DNA from: Antarcticimicrobium sp040365005 | GTDB lineage: Bacteria > Pseudomonadota > Alphaproteobacteria > Rhodobacterales > Rhodobacteraceae | NCBI RefSeq assembly: GCF_040365005.1 | Contig: NZ_BAABWV010000015.1 | Location: forward strand, 1-64,000 | Direction: 5' to 3' | Length of the DNA stretch: 64,000 nt | In this document: positions 8,231-16,400 of the stretch, in pieces | How the letters are laid out: each line of letters opens with the position of its first letter | How positions within the stretch are numbered: position 1 is the first letter of the stretch | The notes under the pieces: generated by a model | Databases searched by the model: none | Told to the model about the DNA's origin: nothing | The model's input: the letters and a program-made list of their open reading frames with translations, nothing else | Translations under genes and position numbers: made by a program

Positions 8231-8671
8231 ATGACCCCCCAGGAAGAAACTGTCATCCTCGAGGCCCGTGACATCCTCGGCCGATACCTAAGCCAGAACC
8301 CGGTCATCGGCAGCTGGCAGGCGCTGCTGGACTATTGCGCGCTCACCGTCCGCGGACCGGTCGAGCGCTTCCACGTGCTCTACCTCGACCGCAAGAACCG
8401 CATCATCTCCGATGAGCTTCTCTCGACCGGCACGGTCGACCATGTCCCGGTCTATCCGCGCGAGGTGATCAAGCGGGCGCTGATGCTGAACGCAAGCGCC
8501 CTGATCCTGATCCACAACCACCCCTCGGGCGATCCGACGCCGTCGGAGGCTGATCTCAGCATGACCAAGGAGATCCAGAAGGGGTGCAAGTATCTCGGCC
8601 TGACGCTGCACGACCACATCATCGTCGGCGCCGGGACCGAGCTGAGCTTGCGGGCCCTCGGCAAGCTCTGA
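8231..8671 (+). CDS. radC: RadC-like JAB-domain protein
   Basis: The 146-residue product carries the RadC-type JAMM metal site (HNHPSGDPTPSEAD) after the FHVLYLDRKNRII strand. It lacks the N-terminal helix-hairpin-helix part of chromosomal RadC, giving the short form typical of plasmids and prophages. Despite the name, a repair role is doubtful; the plasmid forms are thought to act on incoming DNA or in anti-defence, but this is not settled. The start at 8231 was chosen because the frame upstream overlaps DUF932 and the family normally begins a few residues before the helix seen here. Confidence 0.88.
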   Translation: MTPQEETVILEARDILGRYLSQNPVIGSWQALLDYCALTVRGPVERFHVLYLDRKNRIISDELLSTGTVDHVPVYPREVIKRALMLNASALILIHNHPSGDPTPSEADLSMTKEIQKGCKYLGLTLHDHIIVGAGTELSLRALGKL

Positions 8672-8714
8672 CGCTGCGGCCAGATATATCACCGTCGCCC
8701 CTTCGAGGAAGAGG

Positions 8715-8780
8715 GCGGCGGTTTGGTCTTTGACGGATGAAGCGGGGAGAGCGGCTTCCCGCGCCGTCGGAGATCTTCCC
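8715..8780 (+). promoter_or_regulatory. Shared leader motif, copy B
   Basis: GGGAGAGCGGCTTCC at 8745-8759 differs from copy A (6865-6879) by one base. It is followed by GTCGGAGATCTTCCC directly before the ATG at 8781. The preceding bases (GGTTTGGTCTTTGACGG) also resemble those before copy A. The GGGAGA and TCTTCCC ends can pair. Confidence 0.4.
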
Positions 8781-9299
8781 ATGTTTGACCTGCCCTTGCC
8801 AATCCAGCCGACCGCCCAAGCACGGGGCGTTCCGCCGCATTTTCCTTCAGGCGAGACAGACCCCAACCGCCCCTTTGCCCTGACCCTGTCGCGCCGCGCG
8901 CCGGCCGATCTCATGTCGGGCCGGGCCGCGCCGCTGATCCTTTCCCGCTTTGCGACTCTGGCCGAGGCCATGCAGGGCGCGATCGACCATGCCGAGGGCA
9001 TCGTCCCGGATGCTCCGCCCCAGCTTCTGGCCATCCTCGACCGCGACGAACGCCTTGTGCTGGCCGGGGCCGCCAGCGACCACGCTGTCGCCTGGTGCCA
9101 CCCGGTGACGAGCGCGACCGAGGCGCGGGACGTCGTGACCGAGGCAAGCCAGCTGCGCGCGCAAGCAGGCCGTGCGGCCGCCTGGGGTGAGCCCGATCTG
9201 GCAGTTCGGCTGCGCCACCGCGCCGATCTTCTGGATGCGCGGCTCGTCGACCCGCTCTGGCGCGCCTTCGCCGCCCGGGCGCTGCAGATCGCTGCGTGA
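8781..9299 (+). CDS. Conserved hypothetical protein, 172 residues
   Basis: There is no recognised domain. The protein has a short Pro-rich N-terminus, then alternating strands and helices (LLAILDRDERLVLAGAASDH is a beta-hairpin-like stretch) and an Arg- and Ala-rich helical C-terminus. No signal or membrane segment is seen. The ATG at 8781 comes directly after leader copy B; the frame opens at 8730, but that part overlaps the leader. Its place between RadC and the next DUF gene, with the same codon bias, marks it as part of the accessory backbone. Confidence 0.6.
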   Translation: MFDLPLPIQPTAQARGVPPHFPSGETDPNRPFALTLSRRAPADLMSGRAAPLILSRFATLAEAMQGAIDHAEGIVPDAPPQLLAILDRDERLVLAGAASDHAVAWCHPVTSATEARDVVTEASQLRAQAGRAAAWGEPDLAVRLRHRADLLDARLVDPLWRAFAARALQIAA

Positions 9300-9344
9300 C
9301 GCCCGAGAGACAGAGGAGGGCAGGGGGAATTTGGAGTTCGTCCG

Positions 9345-9384
9345 GGGGAGAGAGATCGCCTCAGCCTGCTCCGATCTCTTCCCC
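9345..9384 (+). promoter_or_regulatory. Leader hairpin, copy C
   Basis: GGGGA (9345-9349) plus AGAGATCG (9351-9358) pair with CGATCTCT (9372-9379) plus TCCCC (9380-9384), leaving one bulged G and a 13-base loop. The stem begins with the GGGGAGAG seen in leader copies A and B and ends 16 bases before the next start codon. It is a good structured 5' leader candidate. Confidence 0.45.
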
Positions 9385-9400
9385 TTACCGGAGACACAAG

Positions 9401-9892
9401 ATGACCCTGACTGAACCCACCCTCACGCCGCCGATGGCACTCTCGTCCGTCGACATGGCGCAGATCTTCGCGGCGCATGCCGAACGCAACGCCCGGATCG
9501 AAGCGCTGCGCCCCGGCAACAAGGATCGCCTCTTCGACGGCCTCACGGCCGCCGGCATCACCCATGTCACCGTGACCTTCGACGGGGCCGGGGACAGCGG
9601 CCAGATCGAAAGCATCGGCGCGTGGTCCGGGGAGACCGCCGTCGATTTCCCCGCGACCGAGATCGACTACGCCGCGCTGACCTCGGACGACCCCGAGGTC
9701 GAGATGCGGCAGCTCTCGCTCGAAGATGTCGTCGAGCAACTGGCCTACGACTTCCTCTCCGACACCCATGGTGGCTGGGAGAACAACGACGGTGCCTGGG
9801 GCGAGTTCTGCTTCGACGCGGCCGCCCGCTGCATCCACCTTGAGTTCAACGAGCGCTTCACCTCGTCTGAACTCTACACTCACGATTTCTGA
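9401..9892 (+). CDS. Conserved accessory-element protein (DUF6878-like)
   Basis: This 163-residue acidic protein contains HVTVTFDGAGDSGQIESIGA and, near the end, LAYDFLSDTHGGWENNDGAW, a block I associate with the DUF6878 family; the family name is from memory and should be checked. The function is unknown. The C-terminal FDAAARCIHLEFNERF strand and the many acidic residues suggest a small alpha/beta protein. The ATG at 9401 follows the leader hairpin and a CGGAGAC ribosome-binding site. The next gene starts 9 bases after the stop, so the two are co-transcribed. Confidence 0.65.
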   Translation: MTLTEPTLTPPMALSSVDMAQIFAAHAERNARIEALRPGNKDRLFDGLTAAGITHVTVTFDGAGDSGQIESIGAWSGETAVDFPATEIDYAALTSDDPEVEMRQLSLEDVVEQLAYDFLSDTHGGWENNDGAWGEFCFDAAARCIHLEFNERFTSSELYTHDF

Positions 9893-9901
9893 GGGGCGGC
9901 G

Positions 9902-10279
9902 ATGGCACATCCCTATCACCACGCCCTCTCCTCGGTGAAGAAATGGGGCGGCACGGTCGACGATTTCATGGCGGTGCATGCCTGGTTCGACCAGAGCAAG
10001 GAGATCACCGCCGACTTCCGGCACCGGGCGCTGCGTCACCATGCGGAGGGCATCTTCATGGCTGAGACGATTTTCGGCCCGACCCTCACGCTCTCGACCG
10101 GACGCATCATCCCGACCCGCTGGGTCGGCGAGCAGCATGTGAAGGAGGACCTCGGCTTCATCCCGAGTTTTGCCGACTGGGTGAAGGCCATCCGGCCAGA
10201 GCCGTGGATGGGCCGGACCGCGCGGATCGAGGCCCTGGTCGATCCGCATCTCGCCTCGCCCGTGGTCGAGGTCAGCTGA
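9902..10279 (+). CDS. Conserved accessory-element protein (DUF6915-like)
   Basis: This 125-residue protein begins MAHPYHHALSSVKKWGG and contains FDQSKEITADFRHRALRHHA, a His-rich helical segment I associate with DUF6915; the name is from memory. The conserved HxxG and His clusters could bind metal, but nothing here proves it. A GGGGCGG ribosome-binding site precedes the ATG. It follows the DUF6878-like gene with a 9-base gap and is followed at once by a small gene, so the three probably form one operon. Confidence 0.65.
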   Translation: MAHPYHHALSSVKKWGGTVDDFMAVHAWFDQSKEITADFRHRALRHHAEGIFMAETIFGPTLTLSTGRIIPTRWVGEQHVKEDLGFIPSFADWVKAIRPEPWMGRTARIEALVDPHLASPVVEVS

Positions 10280-10280
10280 G

Positions 10281-10478
10281 ATGACCGATCCGGCCTATCA
10301 GCGCCTCGGCCTGCCGGCGACGGCGTCGCCCTATACGGTCCTGCGGGCAGCGGTCCGGGCGCTGCATCCCGACACGCGCGCGGTTCGCGGCTTCCGGGCC
10401 GCGCGCAAGCGCTTCTACCGGCAGATGCTCTGCGAGCATACCGCGCGACAGGCGGCGGGCGACACACCAACCGGCTGA
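10281..10478 (+). CDS. Small basic protein, 65 residues
   Basis: The ATG lies one base after the preceding stop (TGAGATG), which suggests translational coupling. The sequence LRAAVRALHPDTRAVRGFRAARKRFYRQML is strongly basic and helical and faintly recalls the HPD region of J-domains (LHPDTR), but the protein is too short to call it one. It may bind nucleic acid. Function is unknown. Confidence 0.5.
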   Translation: MTDPAYQRLGLPATASPYTVLRAAVRALHPDTRAVRGFRAARKRFYRQMLCEHTARQAAGDTPTG

Positions 10479-10511
10479 TCGCCCCAACCACCCCTTCATC
10501 CCGACACAACG

Positions 10512-10529
10512 CCCGGCCGCTCTGCCGGG
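10512..10529 (+). promoter_or_regulatory. Leader hairpin before the 139-residue gene
   Basis: CCCGGC (10512-10517) pairs with GCCGGG (10524-10529) around a CGCTCT loop, followed by TCTTCCCC and an AGGAGG ribosome-binding site. The TCTTCCCC tail is shared with leader copy C. It could be a terminator of the upstream operon or part of the same leader family. Confidence 0.3.
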
Positions 10530-10552
10530 TCTTCCCCATTCAGGAGGTTCCC

Positions 10553-10972
10553 ATGGCGGATTACTTCACCCATTTCTCATGCCTGCTCGACGTCGGCACC
10601 CCCGACAACGCCGCCCGCGCACTCGCCCTGTTTCAGGAACTCCGCGCTGCGGATCAGGACGCCGACGACCCGGAGGTCGCGGGCTTCGACCTCGTGCGCC
10701 AGGACGCGCCCGAGGGCAGCGCCCTCTGGATCCATGACGACGACCACGGCGATGTCGAAGCCGTCATCCGCTTCGTGCTGCGCCTGGCGGACGAGCTCGA
10801 CCTCATCGGCCTCTGGGGCTTCCAATACGCCCTGACCTGCTCCCGGCCCCGCCTCGATGCCTTCGGCGGCGGCGCGCATGTCATCGATCTCGGTGCCCGC
10901 AAATCCATCGGCTGGATCAGCACGCAAGAGTGGCTGGCCGCCGCCCTGAACGGGGAGGACGTCGATGCCTGA
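10553..10972 (+). CDS. Conserved hypothetical protein, 139 residues
   Basis: This acidic protein has alternating helices and strands (FQELRAADQDADDPEVAGF, WGFQYALTCSRPRLDAFGGG). I do not recognise a named family, though proteins of this appearance are common on conjugative plasmids next to DUF932 genes. An AGGAGG ribosome-binding site stands 6 bases before the ATG. The stop lies 8 bases inside the next gene, so the two are translated together. Confidence 0.6.
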   Translation: MADYFTHFSCLLDVGTPDNAARALALFQELRAADQDADDPEVAGFDLVRQDAPEGSALWIHDDDHGDVEAVIRFVLRLADELDLIGLWGFQYALTCSRPRLDAFGGGAHVIDLGARKSIGWISTQEWLAAALNGEDVDA

Positions 10973-11609
10973 GGTGATCTGCACCACGGTCTACCAGTTC
11001 CCCGAACTCTCGGAGGCCGCCAAGGAGAAGGCCCGCAACTGGTATCGCGACCTTGGACCCCACGACGACTGGTGGGATGCGGTCTACGAGGATTTCGAGC
11101 GGGTCTGCGAAATCCTCGGCATCTGCCTGAAGACCACCGCCGTCCGCCTGATGGGTGGCGGGGCGCGGGCCAAGCCTTGCATCTGGTTTTCCGGTTTCTG
11201 GAGCCAGGGCGACGGCGCCTGCTTCGAGGGCTACTGGTCCCACGCCAAGGGCGCGGCCACGCGCATCCGGGACTACGCCCCGACCGACGCGACGCTGCAT
11301 GGCATCGCCGACCGTCTGCAGGCCATCCAGCGGCGAAACTTCTACCAACTCGCCGCCGAGGCCAGCCACCGTGGCCGCTACTACCATGAATACACCATGT
11401 CGATCGACGTCACGCGGGACAGTCCGAGGTGGCAGCCGCCGACCGAGGACGCCGAGGAGCTCGTGACCGAGGCGCTGCGCGATCTGGCCCGCTGGCTCTA
11501 CCGCCAGCTCGAAGCCGAATACGACCACCTCACCTCGGACGAGGCCATCGAGGAGGGGATCATCGTCAACGAGTATACGTTCACGGAAGGAGGGCGGCGG
11601 TTCGGGTAA
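10965..11609 (+). CDS. Conserved hypothetical protein, 214 residues
   Basis: The product is rich in aromatic residues and Asp/Glu (KARNWYRDLGPHDDWWDAVYEDFER). It has a GYWSHAKGAATRIRDYAP block and a helical C-terminus ending TFTEGGRRFG. The pattern occurs in phage and plasmid proteins of unknown role, sometimes loosely labelled as antitoxins; I do not adopt that label. It overlaps the preceding gene by 8 bases. The toxin-antitoxin promoter begins 30 bases after its stop, marking the end of this operon. Confidence 0.6.
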   Translation: MPEVICTTVYQFPELSEAAKEKARNWYRDLGPHDDWWDAVYEDFERVCEILGICLKTTAVRLMGGGARAKPCIWFSGFWSQGDGACFEGYWSHAKGAATRIRDYAPTDATLHGIADRLQAIQRRNFYQLAAEASHRGRYYHEYTMSIDVTRDSPRWQPPTEDAEELVTEALRDLARWLYRQLEAEYDHLTSDEAIEEGIIVNEYTFTEGGRRFG

Positions 11610-11639
11610 CAGTGATCAAAGCGCAAGGTTCATTTGATC

Positions 11640-11667
11640 TTTACAGTAAGTCCATATGGACTATATT
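11640..11667 (+). promoter_or_regulatory. Promoter with palindromic operator for the RES/Xre pair
   Basis: TTTACA (11640-11645) and TATATT (11662-11667) are spaced by 16 bases, a good sigma-70-type promoter. The perfect palindrome GTCCATATGGAC (11650-11661) fills the spacer. This is where the Xre antitoxin, alone or with the toxin, would be expected to bind and repress the operon. Confidence 0.65.
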
Positions 11668-11686
11668 AAAGCCAATGGAGGACGCC

Positions 11687-12076
11687 ATGTACGTTGCAGA
11701 GAAAATCCGGGAACCCGCACAGATCAACACCGTCGCGTTGAAAGCTTATGCACGCGTGGCCGATGCTTGGGGTCTCAGTCTCAAGGAAGCGGCTGGCCTT
11801 GCCGACATGTCAGAGAGCACATGGAAGCGCGCCAAGAAGCCGGATTTCGCCGGAGAGCTCACCAAGGACCAACTGCTGCGGCTCAGCGCTGTAATTGGCA
11901 TCTTCAAGTCGCTCGAACTCTACTTCTCGGAGCCGCTGGCAAAAAGCTGGTTCACCCGACCGAACAAGGGGCCGCTCTTTGGTGGAAGCCGACCAGTCGA
12001 CACCGCCATCGACGGGGGTTTGCCGCAGATCCTCGCGGTTCGGACCTATCTTGATGCGTTGCGTGGTGGGGCATGA
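11687..12076 (+). CDS. Xre/MbcA/ParS-type antitoxin
   Basis: This 129-residue antitoxin has an N-terminal Xre-like helix-turn-helix (AWGLSLKEAAGLADMSESTWKR in two adjacent helices) and a C-terminal toxin-binding DUF2384-type domain (SKSLELYF-like region through GGLPQILAVRTYL). It would neutralise the RES toxin and repress the shared promoter. An ATG lies at 11675, but the one at 11687 has a GGAGG site 5 bases upstream and is preferred. The stop overlaps the toxin start by 4 bases (ATGA), the usual antitoxin-first order. Confidence 0.85.
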   Translation: MYVAEKIREPAQINTVALKAYARVADAWGLSLKEAAGLADMSESTWKRAKKPDFAGELTKDQLLRLSAVIGIFKSLELYFSEPLAKSWFTRPNKGPLFGGSRPVDTAIDGGLPQILAVRTYLDALRGGA

Positions 12077-12774
12077 AGCAGACTGAGATTTCCGATCGCG
12101 GTCTCGTTCGTCTCCTGCCCGCCACCTACCACAAGCCACCATCGCTGCGCGGTCTCGTCGATACCGATGACGAGATGGAGATCTTGGCAGAGATCGAGGG
12201 CCTGACCAGTGGGCGTCTACAGGCCGAACGCGGGCGCAACCCGCATCTGGACCCGCGCGAACTCGCTTGGCAACGCCGCAGCCGCGATCTGCGCATCTAT
12301 GGGGACAGTCACGTCAACGCAGCCTTCACTTACACCCGCGTCGGCGGAAACCGCTTCAACGCCGAGGAGCGCGGCGCGTGGTACTGCGCATGGGATGTGA
12401 GGGTTTCTGTCAGCGAAGTGGCCTGGCACCGCACACGCGAACTCGGCTTTACCGGCAGCTTCCACGATAGCGCCCGCTATGTGGAATTGCTGGCCGACTT
12501 CATCGGCGTCTTCGATGACATGACCGGTGAGGCAGATCATCCGGCGCTGCATCCGGATCCGGCTGTCGGGTATCCCGAGGGCCAAAGCCTGGCACAGCAT
12601 CTGCGTCGGGGCGGATCCAAGGGCCTGATTTACCCTTCGGTCCGGGCTCCTGCACCGGGCGGGAATTGCCTGGTCTGCTTCGAACCCCACGCAATTCAGA
12701 ACGTTCGTCCGGGCGCGTCTTGGGATCTTGTGTGGGATGGGACACCGCACTACTCGATTGCGGCTGTCGGCTGA
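12073..12774 (+). CDS. RES-domain toxin (NAD-degrading)
   Basis: This 233-residue toxin shows the three residues that name the family: R94 in GGNRFN, E115 in VSEVAWH and S189 in GLIYPSVR. RES toxins such as those of the MbcT/ParT group attack NAD+ or ADP-ribosylate a target, stopping growth until the antitoxin is replaced. The start codon overlaps the antitoxin stop. The C-terminus (ASWDLVWDG) is normal for the family. The pair may stabilise the element, act against phage, or both. Confidence 0.88.
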   Translation: MKQTEISDRGLVRLLPATYHKPPSLRGLVDTDDEMEILAEIEGLTSGRLQAERGRNPHLDPRELAWQRRSRDLRIYGDSHVNAAFTYTRVGGNRFNAEERGAWYCAWDVRVSVSEVAWHRTRELGFTGSFHDSARYVELLADFIGVFDDMTGEADHPALHPDPAVGYPEGQSLAQHLRRGGSKGLIYPSVRAPAPGGNCLVCFEPHAIQNVRPGASWDLVWDGTPHYSIAAVG

Positions 12775-12810
12775 CAAGTTACAGCGCATGCGCCTTTGGG
12801 GGTCCGAAAA

Positions 12811-12987
12811 ATGAAACAGGCAAACGACAACAGCGCGGACGTCACGAACTTGAAGCCATGTGACCATCAGCCGTTCTTTGAGGCGTTGGACTGTCCGCCC
12901 CCACCGACCGACGCACTACGAGCAGCGTTTCGTAGGCGGAAGGAAGCCTTGGTGGATTCGTGCGCCGACTCGCCATCCACCAACTGA
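12811..12987 (+). CDS. Possible small protein, 58 residues
   Basis: The frame begins MKQANDNSADVTN and ends in a basic helix (LRAAFRRRKEALV). It has no recognised domain and no strong ribosome-binding site, but its composition looks like coding sequence and it fills the gap after the toxin gene. It could equally be a chance open frame. Confidence 0.35.
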   Translation: MKQANDNSADVTNLKPCDHQPFFEALDCPPPPTDALRAAFRRRKEALVDSCADSPSTN

Positions 12988-12993
12988 CACCCA

Positions 12994-13290
12994 TCACTTA
13001 TTCCCGTCGATCCACTTCGACATGAGCCCCTTGTCGCGGAAGCATTCGTCCGGAACGGCGCGCCGTTTGATCCGGGCGAGTTTCTCCGCGAAGGCTACTT
13101 GCTTGGACGTGGGCAGCCGGTCCATGTCCGATACAGGCTTCAGCCGGGCCTGAGCCTCGATCCAAGCGCTCAAAGATCGCCGGTCTTGCTGAACCTCCCA
13201 GGGCAGGAGCGTCCGGTTGCGCAGGGCGAGCGACCGCGCATAGGCAATCTGCTTGGGCGTTACGGGCAGAGCGTGCTTGGTGCTTTCCAT
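12994..13290 (-). CDS. Small protein with an internal duplication, 98 residues
   Basis: Two copies of one motif are visible: TPKQIAYARSLALRNRTLLP (residues 11-30) and TSKQVAFAEKLARIKRRAVP (61-80). Each is followed by a short linker and a W-I-(E/D) end (SAWIE, SKWID). This K-Q-x-A-x-A-x-x-L-A helix resembles the small repeats found in primase/helicase-associated and DUF3072-like proteins, probably a nucleic-acid or protein contact. It is divergent from the large helicase gene and could share a promoter region with it. The AT-rich stretch at 13315-13345 may hold that promoter. Confidence 0.6.
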   Translation of the reverse strand: MESTKHALPVTPKQIAYARSLALRNRTLLPWEVQQDRRSLSAWIEAQARLKPVSDMDRLPTSKQVAFAEKLARIKRRAVPDECFRDKGLMSKWIDGNK

Positions 13291-13469
13291 GGTGGAACCC
13301 CCCCCCTTTCTGGCTTGGTTCTAAATAGAACATAGCAAGAACAAAATCAAGCCAAGCGTCGGGAACACCTTGGTGCGAGAGGGAGAGAGAGGCCGGGAAA
13401 GATCGGGTCCGAGGCTGCCCGAGAGAGGGTGTCCGGGCCTGATCCTGTCCTTCATTCCGGAGTTTCCCG

Positions 13470-16400
13470 ATGACCCATCTTGCCCCTGTTGCGCAGGCGT
13501 CCTTGCCTGCGCCCATTGTCTCGTTGGCAGCAAATCCTGCCTCTGCGATCGTTGCTGTTGCCGAAGCGCTGCAGCCCGATCTGGCGCAAGGGCTTCAGAT
13601 CGACGCGCTGCGCCTGCGCTTCGAGATGGAGCGCGCCTTTGGCGGTTCCGATGCGACCGGTGCCTGGGACTGGAAGCTCGCCTATGAGGCGGGCGAGGTG
13701 GCGCTGATCCTCTTCCTGCGAAAGTTCGGTCGGGCGCTGCTTGCGCGTGCCGGCTCGCCTGCGGCGCTGTTGCCGATCCTCGCCAAGGTGGCAGGTCTCT
13801 TGCCCACGCACACCCGGCGGTCGGAAGAGATGGAGCGGTTTCAGCAATTCAGCACGCCCTTGCCCATGGGACTGGCGGCACTGGCGGCAGCACAGATCAC
13901 GCCCCGCGACCTGGTCCTCGAGCCGTCTGCCGGGACCGGGCTCCTGGCGATCCTTGCCGAGATCGCGGGCGGCAATCTTTCGCTGAACGAGCTGGCCGAA
14001 ACCCGCGTCGATCTCCTTCGGCTGCTTTTCCCGGGCCGACCGGTCACCCGGTTCGATGCCGCGCAGATCGATGATCATCTCGACGCCTCCTCAAGCCCGA
14101 GCGTCATCCTGATGAACCCGCCCTTCTCGGCCCAAGCCAATGTCGATGGTCGGTCGACCGAGGCGACGGCCCGGCATCTGCGCTCGTCGCTCGCGCGCCT
14201 GGCCCCCGGCGGGCGGCTCGTCGCCATCACAGGGGCCGGTTTCGCGCCGGATGCGCCGGCCTCGGCCGAGACCTTCGGCCGTCTGACCGAGACCGCCCAT
14301 CTCGTCTTCACCAGCGCGGTGTCGGGCGCCGCTTTCGCCAAGCACGGCACCAGCTTCGAGACGCGGATTTCTGTCTTCGACAAATGCCGCGGCGGCGAGC
14401 CGGGCGGCACCACCGCAGACCTGCGCCAACCCATGTCTAGGGACGTGGCGCATCTGATGTCCCGGGTCACTGCAGAGGTTCCGCCGCGCCTCGAACTGGA
14501 ACAGGCCGCAAATGCAGGTCTGTTCCATTCTTCCCTCTTCCCAGGAAGTTCTGCCCGCGCCACACACACAACCACCAGCCGATCGCGCGCGACCTCTACG
14601 GCTAAAATGGCGAAACCCGAAACGCCGATTGAGGCCGAAGAACTGTACTACGATCTCCGCGACGCCGCCGGGGACGAAGATGCCGCACGGCTGTCCGACG
14701 CGATCTACGAGACCTTCCGTCTGCAGGCTATCGACATCCCAGACGCCGCATCGCACCCGACCAAGCTTGTGCAATCGGCGGCCATGGCCTCTGTCGCACC
14801 TCCGAAACCCACGTACCGCCCCAAGCTGCCCCCGGCCGTCCTGCGCGAAGGCCTGCTGTCCGACGCGCAGCTCGAGACCGTCATCTACGCGGGGGAGGCG
14901 CATGGCGCGCATCTCACTGGGTCTTGGACCGTCGATGAGACCGGTGACATGGTGTCCGCCGCACAGGACGATGACCCTGACGCCGTCCGCTTTCGCCGGG
15001 GTTTCTTCCTCGGTGATGGCACCGGGGCGGGCAAGGGTCGTCAGTCGGCCGGGATCCTGCTCGACAACTGGGCCCGAGGAAGACGCAAGGCGCTCTGGAT
15101 CTCGAAGAGCGACAAGCTGCTGGAAGATGCGCAGCGGGACTGGTCGGCGCTCGGGCAGGAGCGCCTGCTGGTCACGCCGCTCTCGCGCTTTGCCCAAGGC
15201 CGCGACATCCCGCTGACCGAGGGCATTCTCTTCACCACCTATGCGACGCTGCGCTCGGAAGAACGGGGTGCCAAGAAATCCCGCGTCGACCAGATCGTCG
15301 ACTGGCTCGGGGCGGATTTCGACGGGGTGATCCTCTTCGACGAAAGCCATGCCATGGCGAATGCTGCCGGGGGCAAAGGCGAGCGGGGCGATACCATGGC
15401 CTCGCAGCAGGGCAGGGCGGGTCTGCGCCTGCAGCACAAGCTGCCGAATGCCCGCGTAGTCTATGTCTCGGCCACGGGCGCGACGACGGTCCACAACCTC
15501 GCGTATGCGCAACGCCTCGGCCTCTGGGGTGGGGAGGATTTCCCCTTTCAGACCCGGGCGGAATTCGTCGAAGCCATCGAGGCGGGCGGTGTTGCGGCGA
15601 TGGAGGTTCTGGCCCGCGACCTCCGAGCGCTCGGCCTCTACACGGCGCGCTCGCTGTCCTATGCCGGGGTCGAGTACGAGATGCTCGAACACGCGCTGAC
15701 CCCTGAGCAGCGCGGCATCTACGATGCCTATGCCGGGGCCTTCGCCATCATCCACAACAACCTGACCGCGGCGATGGAAGCCGCGAACATCATGGGCGAC
15801 AGCGGTACGCTGAACCGTCAGGCCAAATCCGCCGCGCGGTCAGCCTTCGAGAGCGCCAAGCAGCGCTTCTTCGGCCATTTGCTCACCTCGATGAAGACCC
15901 CCACGCTAATTTCCAGCATTGAGGCCGATCTGGCTGCGGATCATGCTGCGGTCATCCAGATCGTCTCGACGGGTGAGGCGCTGATGGAGCGCCGCCTGTC
16001 GGAGATCCCGACCGACGAATGGAACGATATCCGCTGTGACATCACGCCCAGGGAATATGTCCTTGACTACCTCGCCCATTCCTTCCCGGTGCAGCTCTAC
16101 GAGCCTTTCACCGACAGCGATGGCAATCTCTCGTCGCGCCCCGTCACGCGAGACGGCCAACCAGTGGAGTGCCGCGAAGCCGTCCGCCGTCGTGACGCGC
16201 TGATCGAAAGGCTGGCCTCGCTGCCGCCGGTCCCTGGTGCGCTCGACCAGATTGTCCAGCGCTTCGGCACGGATCTCGTGGCCGAGGTTACCGGACGCTC
16301 GCGGCGCATCGTGCGGACGGGCGAAGGGCATTCGGCACGGCTCGTGGTGGAGAACCGGGCCGGTGCCGCGAACCTCGCGGAAACCCAAGCCTTCATGGAT

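Noticed and set aside
6523..8307. 594-codon minus-strand frame across DUF932
   Set aside because: It is antisense to DUF932 and the end of the AAA gene, with no start signal and no domain.
8288..10249. 653-codon minus-strand frame across radC and the DUF genes
   Set aside because: It covers several good plus-strand genes with start signals; its product is low-complexity Arg/Gly/Ala.
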